Positions 7,830-16,947 of a stretch of DNA of 64,000 nt are shown here, piece by piece. Below the pieces are notes generated by a model. That model did not search any database. It worked only from the letters and a program-made list of their open reading frames with translations, and had not been told where the DNA came from. A program made the position numbers and the translations under genes. Origin of the DNA: Nostoc sp. NIES-4103 (lineage in GTDB: Bacteria > Cyanobacteriota > Cyanobacteriia > Cyanobacteriales > Nostocaceae); NCBI RefSeq assembly GCF_002368335.1, contig NZ_AP018288.1:6078831-6142830 (forward strand), read 5' to 3'. The stretch's first letter is position 1, and every line of letters begins with the position of its first letter.

Positions 7830-8510
7830 CTACCTATTTTGTGGGATAGTTGGGGTCGGTTGGTTAGTGGAGTTAGATTTTAGTTGATTAATTATGAAAA
7901 ATCCAGACATGGCTAGAGCAATGGATATAACTGCGATCGCTATATAATTATTCTTCCAAATGCTTAATCTGCCTTGGTTATACGCAGTGTTAGTTATATT
8001 TACTTCTCGTTTAGCTTCTTCTAAAATTGATTGAAGAGCATTGATTTGCTCATCTTCTAGTTCTGCAAATCTATCTTGTCGAAAAGCATTTTCTAGAATT
8101 TTTACTTTTTCCTCTGAAGATACTTGAGCAAGTTCTCTTTTTACAACTTCATACGGATTACTTTGTGGTATTGGTTGTGGGGTTGTAGGTGAAGAACTTC
8201 GCGGTTTGATTGGTATATCTTGTTGAATCTCTGTTTTTGTAAATCTATACGAACTATTTTGCTTTGTAGGTATTGATGATTGATTTTGAGGTTTTTGGGG
8301 TTGAGTTGGGAGACGCTGGTTAGTACCGATTTGATTTGTCTTTAATGACCATCTATAATCACTGTCTTGTACAACCAAATTCTTTAAGGAAGAGTATAAG
8401 TAGTGGTTTACTTCTCGTCTTTAAACTCCCAGCATATCAGCTATTTTTACTGCTCTCAAGGGAGTACCACGCTTCAAAATCTCAATAATTTTTGATTTTA
8501 GGTTATCCAT
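7830..8510 (-). pseudogene. Winged-helix + membrane-anchored protein interrupted by an in-frame stop
   Basis: Read from the ATG at 8510, the frame gives MDNLKSKIIEILKRG, then RAVKIADMLGV, then TAA as codon 30, then RREVNHYLYSSLKNLV continuing in the same frame to 7830. Together the pieces form one winged-helix domain (about residues 3-57, ending VQDSDYRWSL). A low-complexity Pro/Gln linker (60-110), an acidic helix (115-160) and a single transmembrane segment near 195-215 (IAIAVISIALAMSGFFII) follow. The downstream part could start at the TTG at 8378 (182 residues), but that would delete most of the winged helix. The simplest view is a nonsense mutation in an originally 226-residue gene; readthrough is an alternative. 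The gene starts 38 bases after the ParB-like gene and is the third gene of the nuclease-ParA operon. It would place a DNA- or RNA-binding head on a membrane anchor. The exact family is not recognised. Confidence 0.6.
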
Positions 8511-8548
8511 ATTTAGCAATTATTTGTAACAAATTAAAATATCTGAAA

Positions 8549-9307
8549 CTAGCTAATACTCTCAGAGAAGCTGTCGATAATCTTTAACATTGTTTTGTCA
8601 CCTAAGCCGTTAACACGCTCAACAGCATCACTAAAAGATTTAAATTTTCCATTTTTTCGCTCACTTACTATCTTTTCAATTATTTGAGTTTTAACATTAA
8701 CTCGTTTTAACTTCGATGTAAGTTCAGATAAACTCAAGGTGTTAAGTGCTTCTAATGGCTCAATTGGCTTAGGAATTCTGTTTTCTATTTCCTTGAGTCT
8801 GTCATTTATGTTTTTGATTTCACGTCTCAACTCTTGCTGTAACTCAGTGCTACGGGTTTCAAAACGAGATTCTATATTTGTTATACGAGATTCCATGTTT
8901 GTTATGTGAGTTTCTGTATTTATAATCCGTAAATCTATATCTGTTGATACTGATTCTTTGGTATTTGGAGCATTAGAGACTTTATTCGTATTAGTATTTT
9001 GCGCTCTAAGCAATTTAATCTGATCTTCAATGACTTTTTTATTATCTGGTTCAATAATGAATGCACCAATCATTTCACCTTTTCGCAGGTCTATTTCCCT
9101 TGCTCTAGCAGCAGCATAATATTCAAAGTGTCCATCAACTACCTCATAGGATTCTAGACTAGTACTACGAAGTATTAGGGGATTGATAATTCCTTCACCT
9201 TTTAAAATTAACTCTGCAACACGATTCAGATCATCTTCTGGAAAATTTGAACGGGGAACACTTGATGAAATCTCTTTGACAGGTACAAATGAAACTGATA
9301 ATAACAT
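8549..9307 (-). CDS. ParB-like N-terminal domain protein with coiled coil
   Basis: 252 residues. Residues 5-110 resemble the ParB/sulfiredoxin fold: a box-I-like INPLIL (41-46) and the nucleotide-binding box-II-like VVDGHFEYYAAARARE (57-72), equivalent to the GEHRxxAA region of ParB. There is no helix-turn-helix of the classical KorB/Spo0J type. Instead a long coiled coil (about 125-185, with repeats of the type THITNMESRITNIESR) leads to a helical C-terminal domain (195-252) with a helix-hairpin-helix-like VNGLGDKTMLKIIDS. The stop of the ParA-fusion gene is two bases upstream of its ATG, so the two are cotranslated. It is probably the partner of the adjacent ParA ATPase, binding CTP or nucleic acid. 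This is inferred from fold and context; no centromere site is proven. Confidence 0.7.
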   Translation of the reverse strand: MLLSVSFVPVKEISSSVPRSNFPEDDLNRVAELILKGEGIINPLILRSTSLESYEVVDGHFEYYAAARAREIDLRKGEMIGAFIIEPDNKKVIEDQIKLLRAQNTNTNKVSNAPNTKESVSTDIDLRIINTETHITNMESRITNIESRFETRSTELQQELRREIKNINDRLKEIENRIPKPIEPLEALNTLSLSELTSKLKRVNVKTQIIEKIVSERKNGKFKSFSDAVERVNGLGDKTMLKIIDSFSESIS

Positions 9308-9309
9308 GA

Positions 9310-10674
9310 CTAAATTCCTATTTTTTGTAAAACTTCCATAGCTAGTAACTCAAATTCTTTAGCCGAGTCACCATGTGGCTTGTATTCAAATACAGATCTA
9401 GGATCAGGAATTTCCATGTCTCCTATTTGTTGAACTTGTTCAAGACATTTCGCAAGCTCCTCTCTTTGATAAATAACTGTATCTAGTATAGGTAAACCAT
9501 AGCGTTGGGGAATTGCTGCTATTTGTCTGGGTAAAGTATGCTGTACAAATTTGGGAAAAGTTGCAATTTTGCAAGGAAGAACTCCTAAAATTTTCAGAGG
9601 CAGTTTATTTAGTGAATTTCTATATTGATTAACTTCATCTTTAATATATTCTTTGACATTTGTTAGACCTTGATTCGCAAATGGTTTCAAATCTGAAGGG
9701 ATGATTAGATAGTCAGCTGTAATAAGTGCAATAAATGCAAACAAATTTAAAGAAGGCGGTGTATCGATAATAACAATATCATATTTATCCTCCACCTGTT
9801 TCAGTTTATTTATTAGCCTAATCTGACTTGATCTCAATTCGTTTAGTTCTCTCTCCGTCTTCATCAGCTTAATATGTGACGGAATTACATCAATCTCAGG
9901 ATTCGTAAATGAAGATTTTCTAGCTACTTCAGAGATAGTATCAAGTTCAACTGAACGTAGTATATGATAAATATAACTGTCTTTTATATTATCTGATACT
10001 TCATCATCAAATTTTACTAAACCTGTAGCAAATGTAGTGTTAGCTTGACTATCTAAATCAATAACTAGAACTCTTTTACCCTTTTTTCTGATAGCAGCAG
10101 CCAGGTTAACTACTGTTGTCGTCTTACCTACACCACCTTTATTGTGGTAAATTGCAATTATTTTCATTGAATCTTGCCTCTTAATTTCCAAATTTGAGTT
10201 ATTGTCAATTACTTGAATTACAAACTTATCTTTCAAATGTTTATTTTTTAAAGTATCCCTGCCAATTAAACTTGTAATTTTTTCTATCTGTTTTTCAACT
10301 TCCTTACCAGAACACTGAAACACTAGCTGGATATCGTCTGATAATTTTTCATAAATTCTGATTTCTTTGCCATTAGTCAGCAATCCATATTTCACATTCA
10401 AGCTTGTTAAATAATGCTTGAGTCTGCGAATGTGAGTATTTAAGTTTTGTTTAGGATGTTTTGCCTCCATTACCACACTCAATGGTGAGTTGGTATCTAA
10501 GACAAAAGGAATTACTTGTGCAGCAAATGCTAAGAAGTCTAGGCGGATGCTACCAACAGCAACTTCTTGATGCCAAGTGTCAGGAGTATACCCTAGCTGT
10601 GGTAGTAAATATTGCACTATAAGTTTGCTTTCAACTTCGCTTTCGTTACGGCACAGTTCAGGATTAAAAGGCAA
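9310..10674 (-). CDS. PD-(D/E)XK nuclease domain fused to a ParA-type ATPase
   Basis: 454 residues with a TTG start preceded by AGAGG at good spacing. Residues 1-125 look like the type I restriction HsdR N-terminal nuclease domain: an acidic helix (ESEVESKLIVQYLLPQLGY), D46 in SIRLDFLAF and E70-x-K72 in VVMEAKHP, followed by the HIRRLKHYLTSLNVKYGLLTNG strand typical of this domain. After a linker, residues 170-454 form a complete ParA/Soj ATPase: deviant Walker A KGGVGKTTT (179-187), DLDSQANTT, and Walker B VIIDTPPS. The first gene of a three-gene minus-strand operon, it is followed two bases later by a ParB-like protein. The fusion of a nuclease-type domain to a partition ATPase suggests DNA surveillance, plasmid competition or element maintenance rather than housekeeping segregation. 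The catalytic residues are visible; activity is inferred. Confidence 0.8.
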   Translation of the reverse strand: MPFNPELCRNESEVESKLIVQYLLPQLGYTPDTWHQEVAVGSIRLDFLAFAAQVIPFVLDTNSPLSVVMEAKHPKQNLNTHIRRLKHYLTSLNVKYGLLTNGKEIRIYEKLSDDIQLVFQCSGKEVEKQIEKITSLIGRDTLKNKHLKDKFVIQVIDNNSNLEIKRQDSMKIIAIYHNKGGVGKTTTVVNLAAAIRKKGKRVLVIDLDSQANTTFATGLVKFDDEVSDNIKDSYIYHILRSVELDTISEVARKSSFTNPEIDVIPSHIKLMKTERELNELRSSQIRLINKLKQVEDKYDIVIIDTPPSLNLFAFIALITADYLIIPSDLKPFANQGLTNVKEYIKDEVNQYRNSLNKLPLKILGVLPCKIATFPKFVQHTLPRQIAAIPQRYGLPILDTVIYQREELAKCLEQVQQIGDMEIPDPRSVFEYKPHGDSAKEFELLAMEVLQKIGI

Positions 10675-10792
10675 TATTTTTTACCTCTAAAAAATAAAAA
10701 TATGGGTAATAACTTGATATTTGTTCGATTATGGCATAAGCACGGTTAATTGCGTCACAAAGGTTACTTAATTTTATATGTAATAAATGTTA

Positions 10793-10840
10793 AATTCTAT
10801 TTAGTAAATTTACTGTCAGAAAATTTCAGCAAATAGAATT
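10793..10840. promoter_or_regulatory. Nested palindromes upstream of the nuclease-ParA operon
   Basis: AATTCTATTT (10793-10802) and AAATAGAATT (10831-10840) form a perfect 10-bp inverted repeat. Inside it lies the perfect 12-base palindrome AGTAAATTTACT (10803-10814). The site is 120-165 bases upstream of the operon's TTG start. It is a candidate operator or parS-like site for the ParA/ParB-like pair; this is inference from position and symmetry. Confidence 0.35.
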
Positions 10841-10994
10841 CACTGCTATATAAATGCAATGTGCTTAGGCACACATAAATTTAATGTAGTGTTATGCCGT
10901 AGGAAGCGCGCACCTTTATTTTTTGGCGGTGCAGCGCTTGGCGACAACATAATCGCGCTCAAGGGACTTCCAAATAAAAAAACATACAATTTTT

Positions 10995-11056
10995 CTTGTG
11001 GGGTGGGCGTCTCGCCCGCTCTTGCTTGGGGGCGGACAAGATGTCCACCCCACAAG
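10995..11056. repeat. Palindromic repeat, CTTGTGGGGTGG family
   Basis: CTTGTGGGGTGG (10995-11006) and CCACCCCACAAG (11045-11056) are perfect 12-bp arms around a GC-rich core. Related copies lie at 15787-15845 and, as a half element, near 17090-17115. It is a small dispersed hairpin element of unknown origin. Confidence 0.75.
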
Positions 11057-11470
11057 ATTGAATAATTTATTTCTTGGTAATCCCCAAAAGCGTTGCGTAA
11101 AATCCAATTACCAATTCCCCTTCGGGTGACGCTCGCAAGCTCGCTAACGCTCTTGCTAACGCCAGTCGCTCATGGGGGAAACCACGCCAGATGCTCCACT
11201 TGGTTCGTGAGTCGCCGTCTTGGCGCTTTGCGTCGATGGCGAACTCACGAACCCGAAGGGGGAAACCCCAAGACTGCACTGTAGGGCAAAGGGGAAAAAT
11301 GCCTTACTTCTAATGTTAGTGCTTGGTTTTGCTCAGCCAGAAAACAGCGTCGCAGCGCTGGCGATGTCGGGTGGAGTTGTGTATAGGGTGGAGGGTGAGG
11401 CGGTGGGAGTTGATGAGATGATGCGGCGGTTTCCAATCATAAATAAATAGCAATCATCTGCACCAGGTCA
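11057..11470. other. Repeat-derived intergenic DNA
   Basis: GC-rich inverted sequence motifs such as GGTTCGTGAGTCGCC and GGCGAACTCACGAACC (about 11200-11260) and GGGGGAAACC/GGGGAAACCCC form hairpins of the type common in Nostoc intergenic regions. Several short frames exist on both strands, but none looks like a protein. Confidence 0.5.
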
Positions 11471-11472
11471 GT

Positions 11473-11652
11473 TCAAAGTGATTTCCTAGTCTGGACTGCA
11501 TCTAGCAAATTACTCATTCCAAAAATTGTAACAATTCGCAAAAAAAATACATAGATGATGGTGGTATTATTTTTTTGCATCTCATTATTAAAAGCCTTTA
11601 TAACCCTCGATACCTCTGTCAATTTACCAGGATGAGTTGATGATGCTTTCAT
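11473..11652 (-). CDS. Small protein of 59 residues, unknown
   Basis: ATG at 11652 is preceded by AAGGGAG at a 6-base spacing, and the frame runs to TGA at 11473. The first half is polar (MKASSTHPGKLTEVSRVIKA). The second half contains a hydrophobic stretch (IIYVFFLRIVTIFGM) that could be a short membrane helix, ending QTRKSL. No family is recognised. The good RBS is the main support; a small membrane peptide or the remnant of a larger gene are both possible. Confidence 0.35.
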   Translation of the reverse strand: MKASSTHPGKLTEVSRVIKAFNNEMQKNNTTIIYVFFLRIVTIFGMSNLLDAVQTRKSL

Positions 11653-11885
11653 GATTAACTCCCTTTTCTGTGAGGTTTAGCAAAAACAGTAAGTCTTAAA
11701 AATTTATTTAAGGTTTACAACAAGGTTTTTTAACGTCTTGTCAGCAGTATAAAAATTTTGATATTCCAACTTACCTTCTCAACTAAACGCCTAATGTATG
11801 AGGAATTTTGTTAGTTTTTGCCAAAAACTTTGTAGATTCTGATTTTGACCAGTATGTAAGCTATAAAACAAAATTTAAACATCCC

Positions 11886-12647
11886 ATGAACAAAAGATTA
11901 CTTGACTACAAATACTCATTCATTCTCCTATCAGGTGCAATAATAGCTAGTTTCGGATTTTTCTTGAAAGTATCTGCTCAAAACATTTCTACTCCAGACA
12001 CTACTGATTCGGTTGCAGGTACTGTTAAAAATCAAGAGTTTCCCCAGTGGGGATATTACACGGTACGAAGAGATTTTCGCAAATGTGTTTCTCCCATATG
12101 TGGTGGATTTTTCATCAAGCAGAACAACCTGAAAGCTACTCCTTGCATCGATGGTGTTTTTCGCAAGGAATGCTATGTATCTGCAATTGATTGGAGTTCC
12201 CTGAAATTAGCACCTGACGAACTGGAAAAAATCGAAAATGATAATGGTAGCCGTTTGATTCTTAGAGGTAACATAGTTCCAGTGGAATTTCCTGGATTCG
12301 GTGAGTTTGGGAATTTGAAAGTTAAAGAAGCCTTTATAGCCGCTACAGACTCCCAACCCAAAGGTACTTTTGTGGTACTTAAAGACAATGGCATTGTCTG
12401 TATCACCACTCCTTGCTTCTCCACAGATAAGCTTGTTTTGAATAAGCCTCAGATTACTCAAGTTTCGTCAATCGATTTGAGTCAAACCGGTGCAACACCA
12501 GAACAAATTGAAGCAGCAAGAAAAGAAATTTTCGGTAAGGGTTTGATTACTGTAGGTAGAACTGAGGTAGTAGACAACTTAGATCCGACCAAAAGAGATA
12601 TTAAATTTGTGGGTACACAATTTTATTTAAGAGTGGAACCAAACTAA
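11886..12647 (+). CDS. Secreted DUF6748-type protein
   Basis: A 253-residue protein from the ATG at 11886, preferred over the upstream TTG (11808) because it gives a signal-anchor-like N-terminus (MNKRLLDYKYSFILLSGAII, cleavage possible after VSA near residue 33). The mature part shows the DUF6748 pattern: YYTVRRDFRKCVSPICGGFF, then a second cysteine pair region (ATPCIDGVFRKECYVSAIDW) and DNGIVCITTPCFS. Six conserved cysteines suggest disulfides in an exported protein. The function of the family is unknown to me. It is isolated, flanked by repeats upstream and by remains of a secondary-metabolite cluster downstream. Confidence 0.7.
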   Translation: MNKRLLDYKYSFILLSGAIIASFGFFLKVSAQNISTPDTTDSVAGTVKNQEFPQWGYYTVRRDFRKCVSPICGGFFIKQNNLKATPCIDGVFRKECYVSAIDWSSLKLAPDELEKIENDNGSRLILRGNIVPVEFPGFGEFGNLKVKEAFIAATDSQPKGTFVVLKDNGIVCITTPCFSTDKLVLNKPQITQVSSIDLSQTGATPEQIEAARKEIFGKGLITVGRTEVVDNLDPTKRDIKFVGTQFYLRVEPN

Positions 12648-12864
12648 AAAAATTTCGATTAGTCAGATAAATTTAATTACCATTGTAGCCCTTGATTGTA
12701 CCTATCTTGAAGCGCAGCAACCGGGAATGGGTTAATATCTACTGTCATATACTGTCCAGTGGACAGTGTAACACCAGAGCGATCGCGTTCTGGTGCTTGA
12801 AGGTTGGTCTGAAGCTAAGATTGGGGCAGTGTGAAATTGGCACAGGGTTGCGGCGGTGGGTTGG

Positions 12865-13203
<339 letters not shown>

Positions 13204-13258
13204 TCAGGAGCGATCGCTTCAGCTGTTAGCCGCTCTCCAATAATATTAGAAATGATGT

Positions 13259-13470
13259 CAATTTGTAGATTGAGTATGGATCGCAAGATGGTGTTCAAAA
13301 TGTGATCGCCCGGTGTTAGCAGTAAAGCAAATGTCTGCTAAAGGTGTTTCTGGATGAACTGCCAAGAAGTCTGCATAGCTTTGTGCTAGTTCTTCCAAAG
13401 CTTTCTCTGTTTTAGCTGACAATGAAATACTCTGTTCGTGAAAAAGGTAGTTGTCACAACAAACATAGGA
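13259..13470 (-). pseudogene. Fragment of a type I polyketide synthase
   Basis: The minus-strand frame reads LSAKTEKALEELAQSYADFL, then AVHPETPLADICFTANTGRS and HFEHHLA, then a stop. This is the conserved linker between ketosynthase and acyltransferase domains of modular PKS. Nothing of the KS or AT remains in the same frame. It is a decayed remnant. Confidence 0.75.
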
Positions 13471-13610
13471 TTGCTATAGAAGTTATCTTTGAATTTTGCA
13501 AAGCGAGATACAACTTGCAGAGCCTTCTGCCTTATCCCTTTTTGATCAATGAGGGTTTTTGAGTCCTTAACTGCCTTTGTTAATTCATGGAAGTTCTGCG
13601 AACATGACGA

Positions 13611-13850
<240 letters not shown>

Positions 13851-13915
13851 CTACCTCGTGCGCTCGCTGCGGACGTATCATAAGTAATTTGCCGGACATA
13901 ATATTACCCTTTGCT

Positions 13916-14350
13916 TCAGTTACGAAGCTGAGTAAATCTAAGCATTAAGCTTGCTGTCAGCAGTATCCAAAACATCGGCAAACCAAAATAAATTCCTGCG
14001 TACACAGCATTAGTGGTACGTGTCTTCATCGGCTCGACAGATAGCCAAACATTCATTATTCCTATATTTACTAACCCAAGAATCAAGTGTAGGGCTAATA
14101 CCAGAATTGTCAAACCAATAACAGAACTGGTTGCTAAATTCAACCGTCGCCCCCAAGCCATGACAACTATAATCAAAGTGCTAGCAATACTAAGCCAGCG
14201 CAGACCCATAACCGGAAAGAAGATAATAGCAGCTTCATTGGCAGTAGTTCCAGGGTATGTAAATGGTGACAGTGGTAACGACCACAAAAACAGTAAACCA
14301 GTAGTCCCTAGTGTTGTAAACCAGCTACCCCAGAACAAAGCTTGTTTCAT
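13916..14350 (-). CDS. Four-helix integral membrane protein, unknown
   Basis: 144 residues with about four hydrophobic segments (near 8-28, 42-66, 76-98 and 112-138). The loops are short, and the N-terminal loop has PLSPFTYPGTTANEAAIIFF. The sequence resembles small uncharacterised cyanobacterial membrane proteins with DUF-type annotations, but I cannot name the family. It is convergent with the NRPS remnants and divergent from the hydrolase gene at 14489, whose promoter region it shares. Confidence 0.6.
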   Translation of the reverse strand: MKQALFWGSWFTTLGTTGLLFLWSLPLSPFTYPGTTANEAAIIFFPVMGLRWLSIASTLIIVVMAWGRRLNLATSSVIGLTILVLALHLILGLVNIGIMNVWLSVEPMKTRTTNAVYAGIYFGLPMFWILLTASLMLRFTQLRN

Positions 14351-14488
14351 GACTCGGTTATTTTAGTAAAAGAATTCTTAACTAAAGTTATACAGTTTGG
14401 GTAGTAGACTATTAGCCTTTAATATTCATTTTGAAAAAAAAATATAAATTACAAATGCTTTTACAGATGTCAGCCTTGGGTTAAGTTA

Positions 14489-15697
14489 ATGTGCATTCGA
14501 CGCATAGGAAAACGCAAAAAGCTTGCTATGTATGAAATATTTTTGAGTGTTATTGGTCTATTCTTAAGTATCTGGATTGTAGTTCCAGTACCTACTGCCT
14601 TTCTGCTACCTTTGGGGGTGGGAGCGCCAGAAGTCTGCCATTGGCTACTATTGTTGAATTTCACAGCTTTTGGAGTATCGTTTTTCGGAATACGTAGTCA
14701 CTGGCTGCAATATGTTGCTTTGGGTATCAGCGTAGTGGGAATTGTGCTGAGTATGCTGCCATTTCTGCAACTATCTGCGACACAACAGCAGATGCAGTTG
14801 GCAATGGAAAAAGAATTAGGGAAGGATTATCTCACATCAATTGAACAACAACATTTTGAGCGATCGCATCCTTTTAGTCTAGTAGACGCGTTTAAAGGCA
14901 TTGCTACTAATAAGATTCGTTACACACCTAACATTGAATTTGCATCCCCCGATAATATACCTTTACACTTAGATATTTACCGTCCTCTCCAAGTTGGACA
15001 ATACCCAGCAATTGTTGTCATTCACGGTGGAGGATGGCAAAGTGGCAGTCCTACCACTAATGCTGATTTCAGTCGTTACATAGCGGCTAGGGGCTATACT
15101 GTTTTCGCCATTACTTACCGCTATGCACCTACTTACAAATTTCCCGCACAACTTGATGATGTTCGCAGTGCCTTAGCTTTTATCCAGCAACACGCCGCCG
15201 AGTATGAAACAGACATCAACCGCATTGCCTTACTCGGCCGTTCTGCTGGGGCACATTTGGCCATGTTAGCAGCCTATCAACAAGATACCCCACCCATCCG
15301 TGCTGTGATTAGTTATTACGGCCCATCCAATCTAGCTAAAGGCTACCAAGAACCACCTACACCAGACCCCTTGAATGTACGGTCTGTACTCGAAGCTTTT
15401 TTAGGAGGTACACCAGATCAACTTCCAGAGCAATATACCAAAGCTTCGCCCATTCACTATGCTAGTCGCTCAGTTCCACCAACTTTGCTAATTCATGGTG
15501 GTCGTGATCACATCACTCGCATAATTTTTCCCAGGTTATTGTTCCAAGCTTTGCAAACAGCTGGTAATCAAGCCATTCTATTAGAAATTCCTTGGGCAGA
15601 ACACGCTTTTGACTATATCTTTAACGGGCCAAGTAATCAGCTGGCACTTTACCATACAGAGCGCTTTCTAGCTTGGGCTTTGAAAACAAAAATCTGA
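14489..15697 (+). CDS. Membrane-anchored alpha/beta hydrolase (hormone-sensitive-lipase-like)
   Basis: 402 residues. Residues 13-95 hold about three transmembrane helices. The catalytic domain follows from about 150. It has the oxyanion motif HGGGW (179-183), the nucleophile elbow GRSAG with Ser252, Asp340 in HGGRDH and His372 in WAEHAFD, giving a complete Ser-Asp-His triad. The HGGGW motif places it in the HSL/BD-FAE-type esterases. A likely role is hydrolysis of an ester at or near the membrane; the substrate is unknown. The ATG at 14489 keeps a positively charged N-terminus; a second ATG at codon 14 (position 14528) is also possible. Confidence 0.85.
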   Translation: MCIRRIGKRKKLAMYEIFLSVIGLFLSIWIVVPVPTAFLLPLGVGAPEVCHWLLLLNFTAFGVSFFGIRSHWLQYVALGISVVGIVLSMLPFLQLSATQQQMQLAMEKELGKDYLTSIEQQHFERSHPFSLVDAFKGIATNKIRYTPNIEFASPDNIPLHLDIYRPLQVGQYPAIVVIHGGGWQSGSPTTNADFSRYIAARGYTVFAITYRYAPTYKFPAQLDDVRSALAFIQQHAAEYETDINRIALLGRSAGAHLAMLAAYQQDTPPIRAVISYYGPSNLAKGYQEPPTPDPLNVRSVLEAFLGGTPDQLPEQYTKASPIHYASRSVPPTLLIHGGRDHITRIIFPRLLFQALQTAGNQAILLEIPWAEHAFDYIFNGPSNQLALYHTERFLAWALKTKI

Positions 15698-15786
15698 ACT
15701 TACATCAGTCCCAGAATTATTTAATTTAATATGGGGAAACTTTCTATATATGAAGACCTCGCCCTTAAGGGCAGGGTTTAAATAAA

Positions 15787-15845
15787 CTCTTGTGGGATGG
15801 GTATCCTCACCCGTCCGGCCGGGCAATATGCCCACCCCACAAGAG
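15787..15845. repeat. Palindromic repeat, CTTGTGGGGTGG family (copy 2)
   Basis: ACTCTTGTGGGATGGG and CCCACCCCACAAGAG are nearly perfect arms around a GC-rich core containing CCGTCCGGCCGG. It follows the hydrolase gene and may work as a transcript-end hairpin. A short sequence near 15886-15922 is also shared with 10880-10918 (GTGTTATG-CGTAGGAA-CGC-CACCTTTA). Confidence 0.7.
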
Positions 15846-16017
15846 CTAAATTTTATGCACTAAATTAGCCCGGTCGCGCCAGTATGGTGTGTTATGTCGT
15901 AGGAATCGCCCACCTTTACATTTGCTTCCGGAAAATATTAAATTTAGCGGAAGTTTTAAATGTTTAAGATGGGTGTACGCTACCTAGGTGGGAATGCGTC
16001 ATCAGAGGAATAAATCA

Positions 16018-16902
16018 ATGGGATATGTAATTGCTACTGCAAATATGAAAGGCGGGGTGGGGAAAACTACCATCACTGTTAATTTAGCTACTTGTTTAGC
16101 AAAAAATCACGGTAAGCGAGTGCTGGTGCTTGACTTAGATAGCCAAATTAGTGCCACGCTGAGTCTGATGTCGCCTTTGGAGTTTGCCAAGCGTCGCAAA
16201 CAAAGTAAGACATTTAGATATTTAATAGATGACGTGATTAATCCTGGATCACAAGCTCAAATGGCAATTCAGGAGATTATTCAATCTGAGATTTGTAATC
16301 TTCCAGGCTTGAATTTATTACCGGGTGATATCGACTTGTATGATGAGTTTGTAGTGTCAGAAATGCTGCATCAACAAGCCACTGCCTTGGGTGAACAAGA
16401 TTTTGAAACTGTTTGGAATCGGTTTGAAAGAGTTTTGATAAATAATATCTTGAAACCAGTTCGTCAAGAGTATGATTTTATTCTCTTAGATTGTGCGCCT
16501 GGCTATAATCTTTTAACTCGTAGTGCTTTGGCTGCCAGTGATTTCTATATCCTGCCAGCAAAACCTGAACCTTTATCCATAGTGGGTATTCAATTGCTGG
16601 AAAGACGCATTGCGCGATTAAAAGACAGTCATGAACAAGAAGCAAAGATAGATATCAAAATGCTGGGAATTGTATTTAGTATGGCTAGTTCTAATTTGTT
16701 AAATGGCAGATACTATAAACAAGTAATGCACCGTGTGGTTGAAGATTTTGGTGTGGAAAAAATTTGTAAAGCACAAATACCAGTTGATGTAAATGTTGCT
16801 AAGGCTGTTGATAGTTTTATGCCTGTTGTTTTAAATGCTCCTCAATCAGCCGGTTCTAAAGCTTTTAATCAGTTAACTCAAGAGTTGTTACAAAAACTTT
16901 AA
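16018..16902 (+). CDS. Orphan ParA/Soj-family ATPase
   Basis: 294 residues from the ATG at 16018, chosen because AGAGGA precedes it and MGYVIATANMKGGVGKTT then begins right at the first strand. It has the deviant Walker A KGGVGKTT, DLDSQISAT and Walker B FILLDCAPGYN, with C-terminal LLERRIARLK and VAKAVDSFMPVV typical of the family. There is no ParB gene beside it and no nuclease fusion, unlike the other ParA in this window (9310-10674). Chromosome-coded orphan ParA proteins often position protein complexes, but the cargo here is unknown. It is flanked by small repeats on both sides. Confidence 0.85.
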   Translation: MGYVIATANMKGGVGKTTITVNLATCLAKNHGKRVLVLDLDSQISATLSLMSPLEFAKRRKQSKTFRYLIDDVINPGSQAQMAIQEIIQSEICNLPGLNLLPGDIDLYDEFVVSEMLHQQATALGEQDFETVWNRFERVLINNILKPVRQEYDFILLDCAPGYNLLTRSALAASDFYILPAKPEPLSIVGIQLLERRIARLKDSHEQEAKIDIKMLGIVFSMASSNLLNGRYYKQVMHRVVEDFGVEKICKAQIPVDVNVAKAVDSFMPVVLNAPQSAGSKAFNQLTQELLQKL

Positions 16903-16947
16903 TACAGTTAGAAGTTAGAAGTTAGGAGGTAGGAGTGAGGAGTTATT

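Noticed and set aside
11220..11450. 76-codon plus-strand frame and its minus-strand partners
   Set aside because: They consist of nested inverted repeats of GC-rich intergenic elements, as seen elsewhere in the window.
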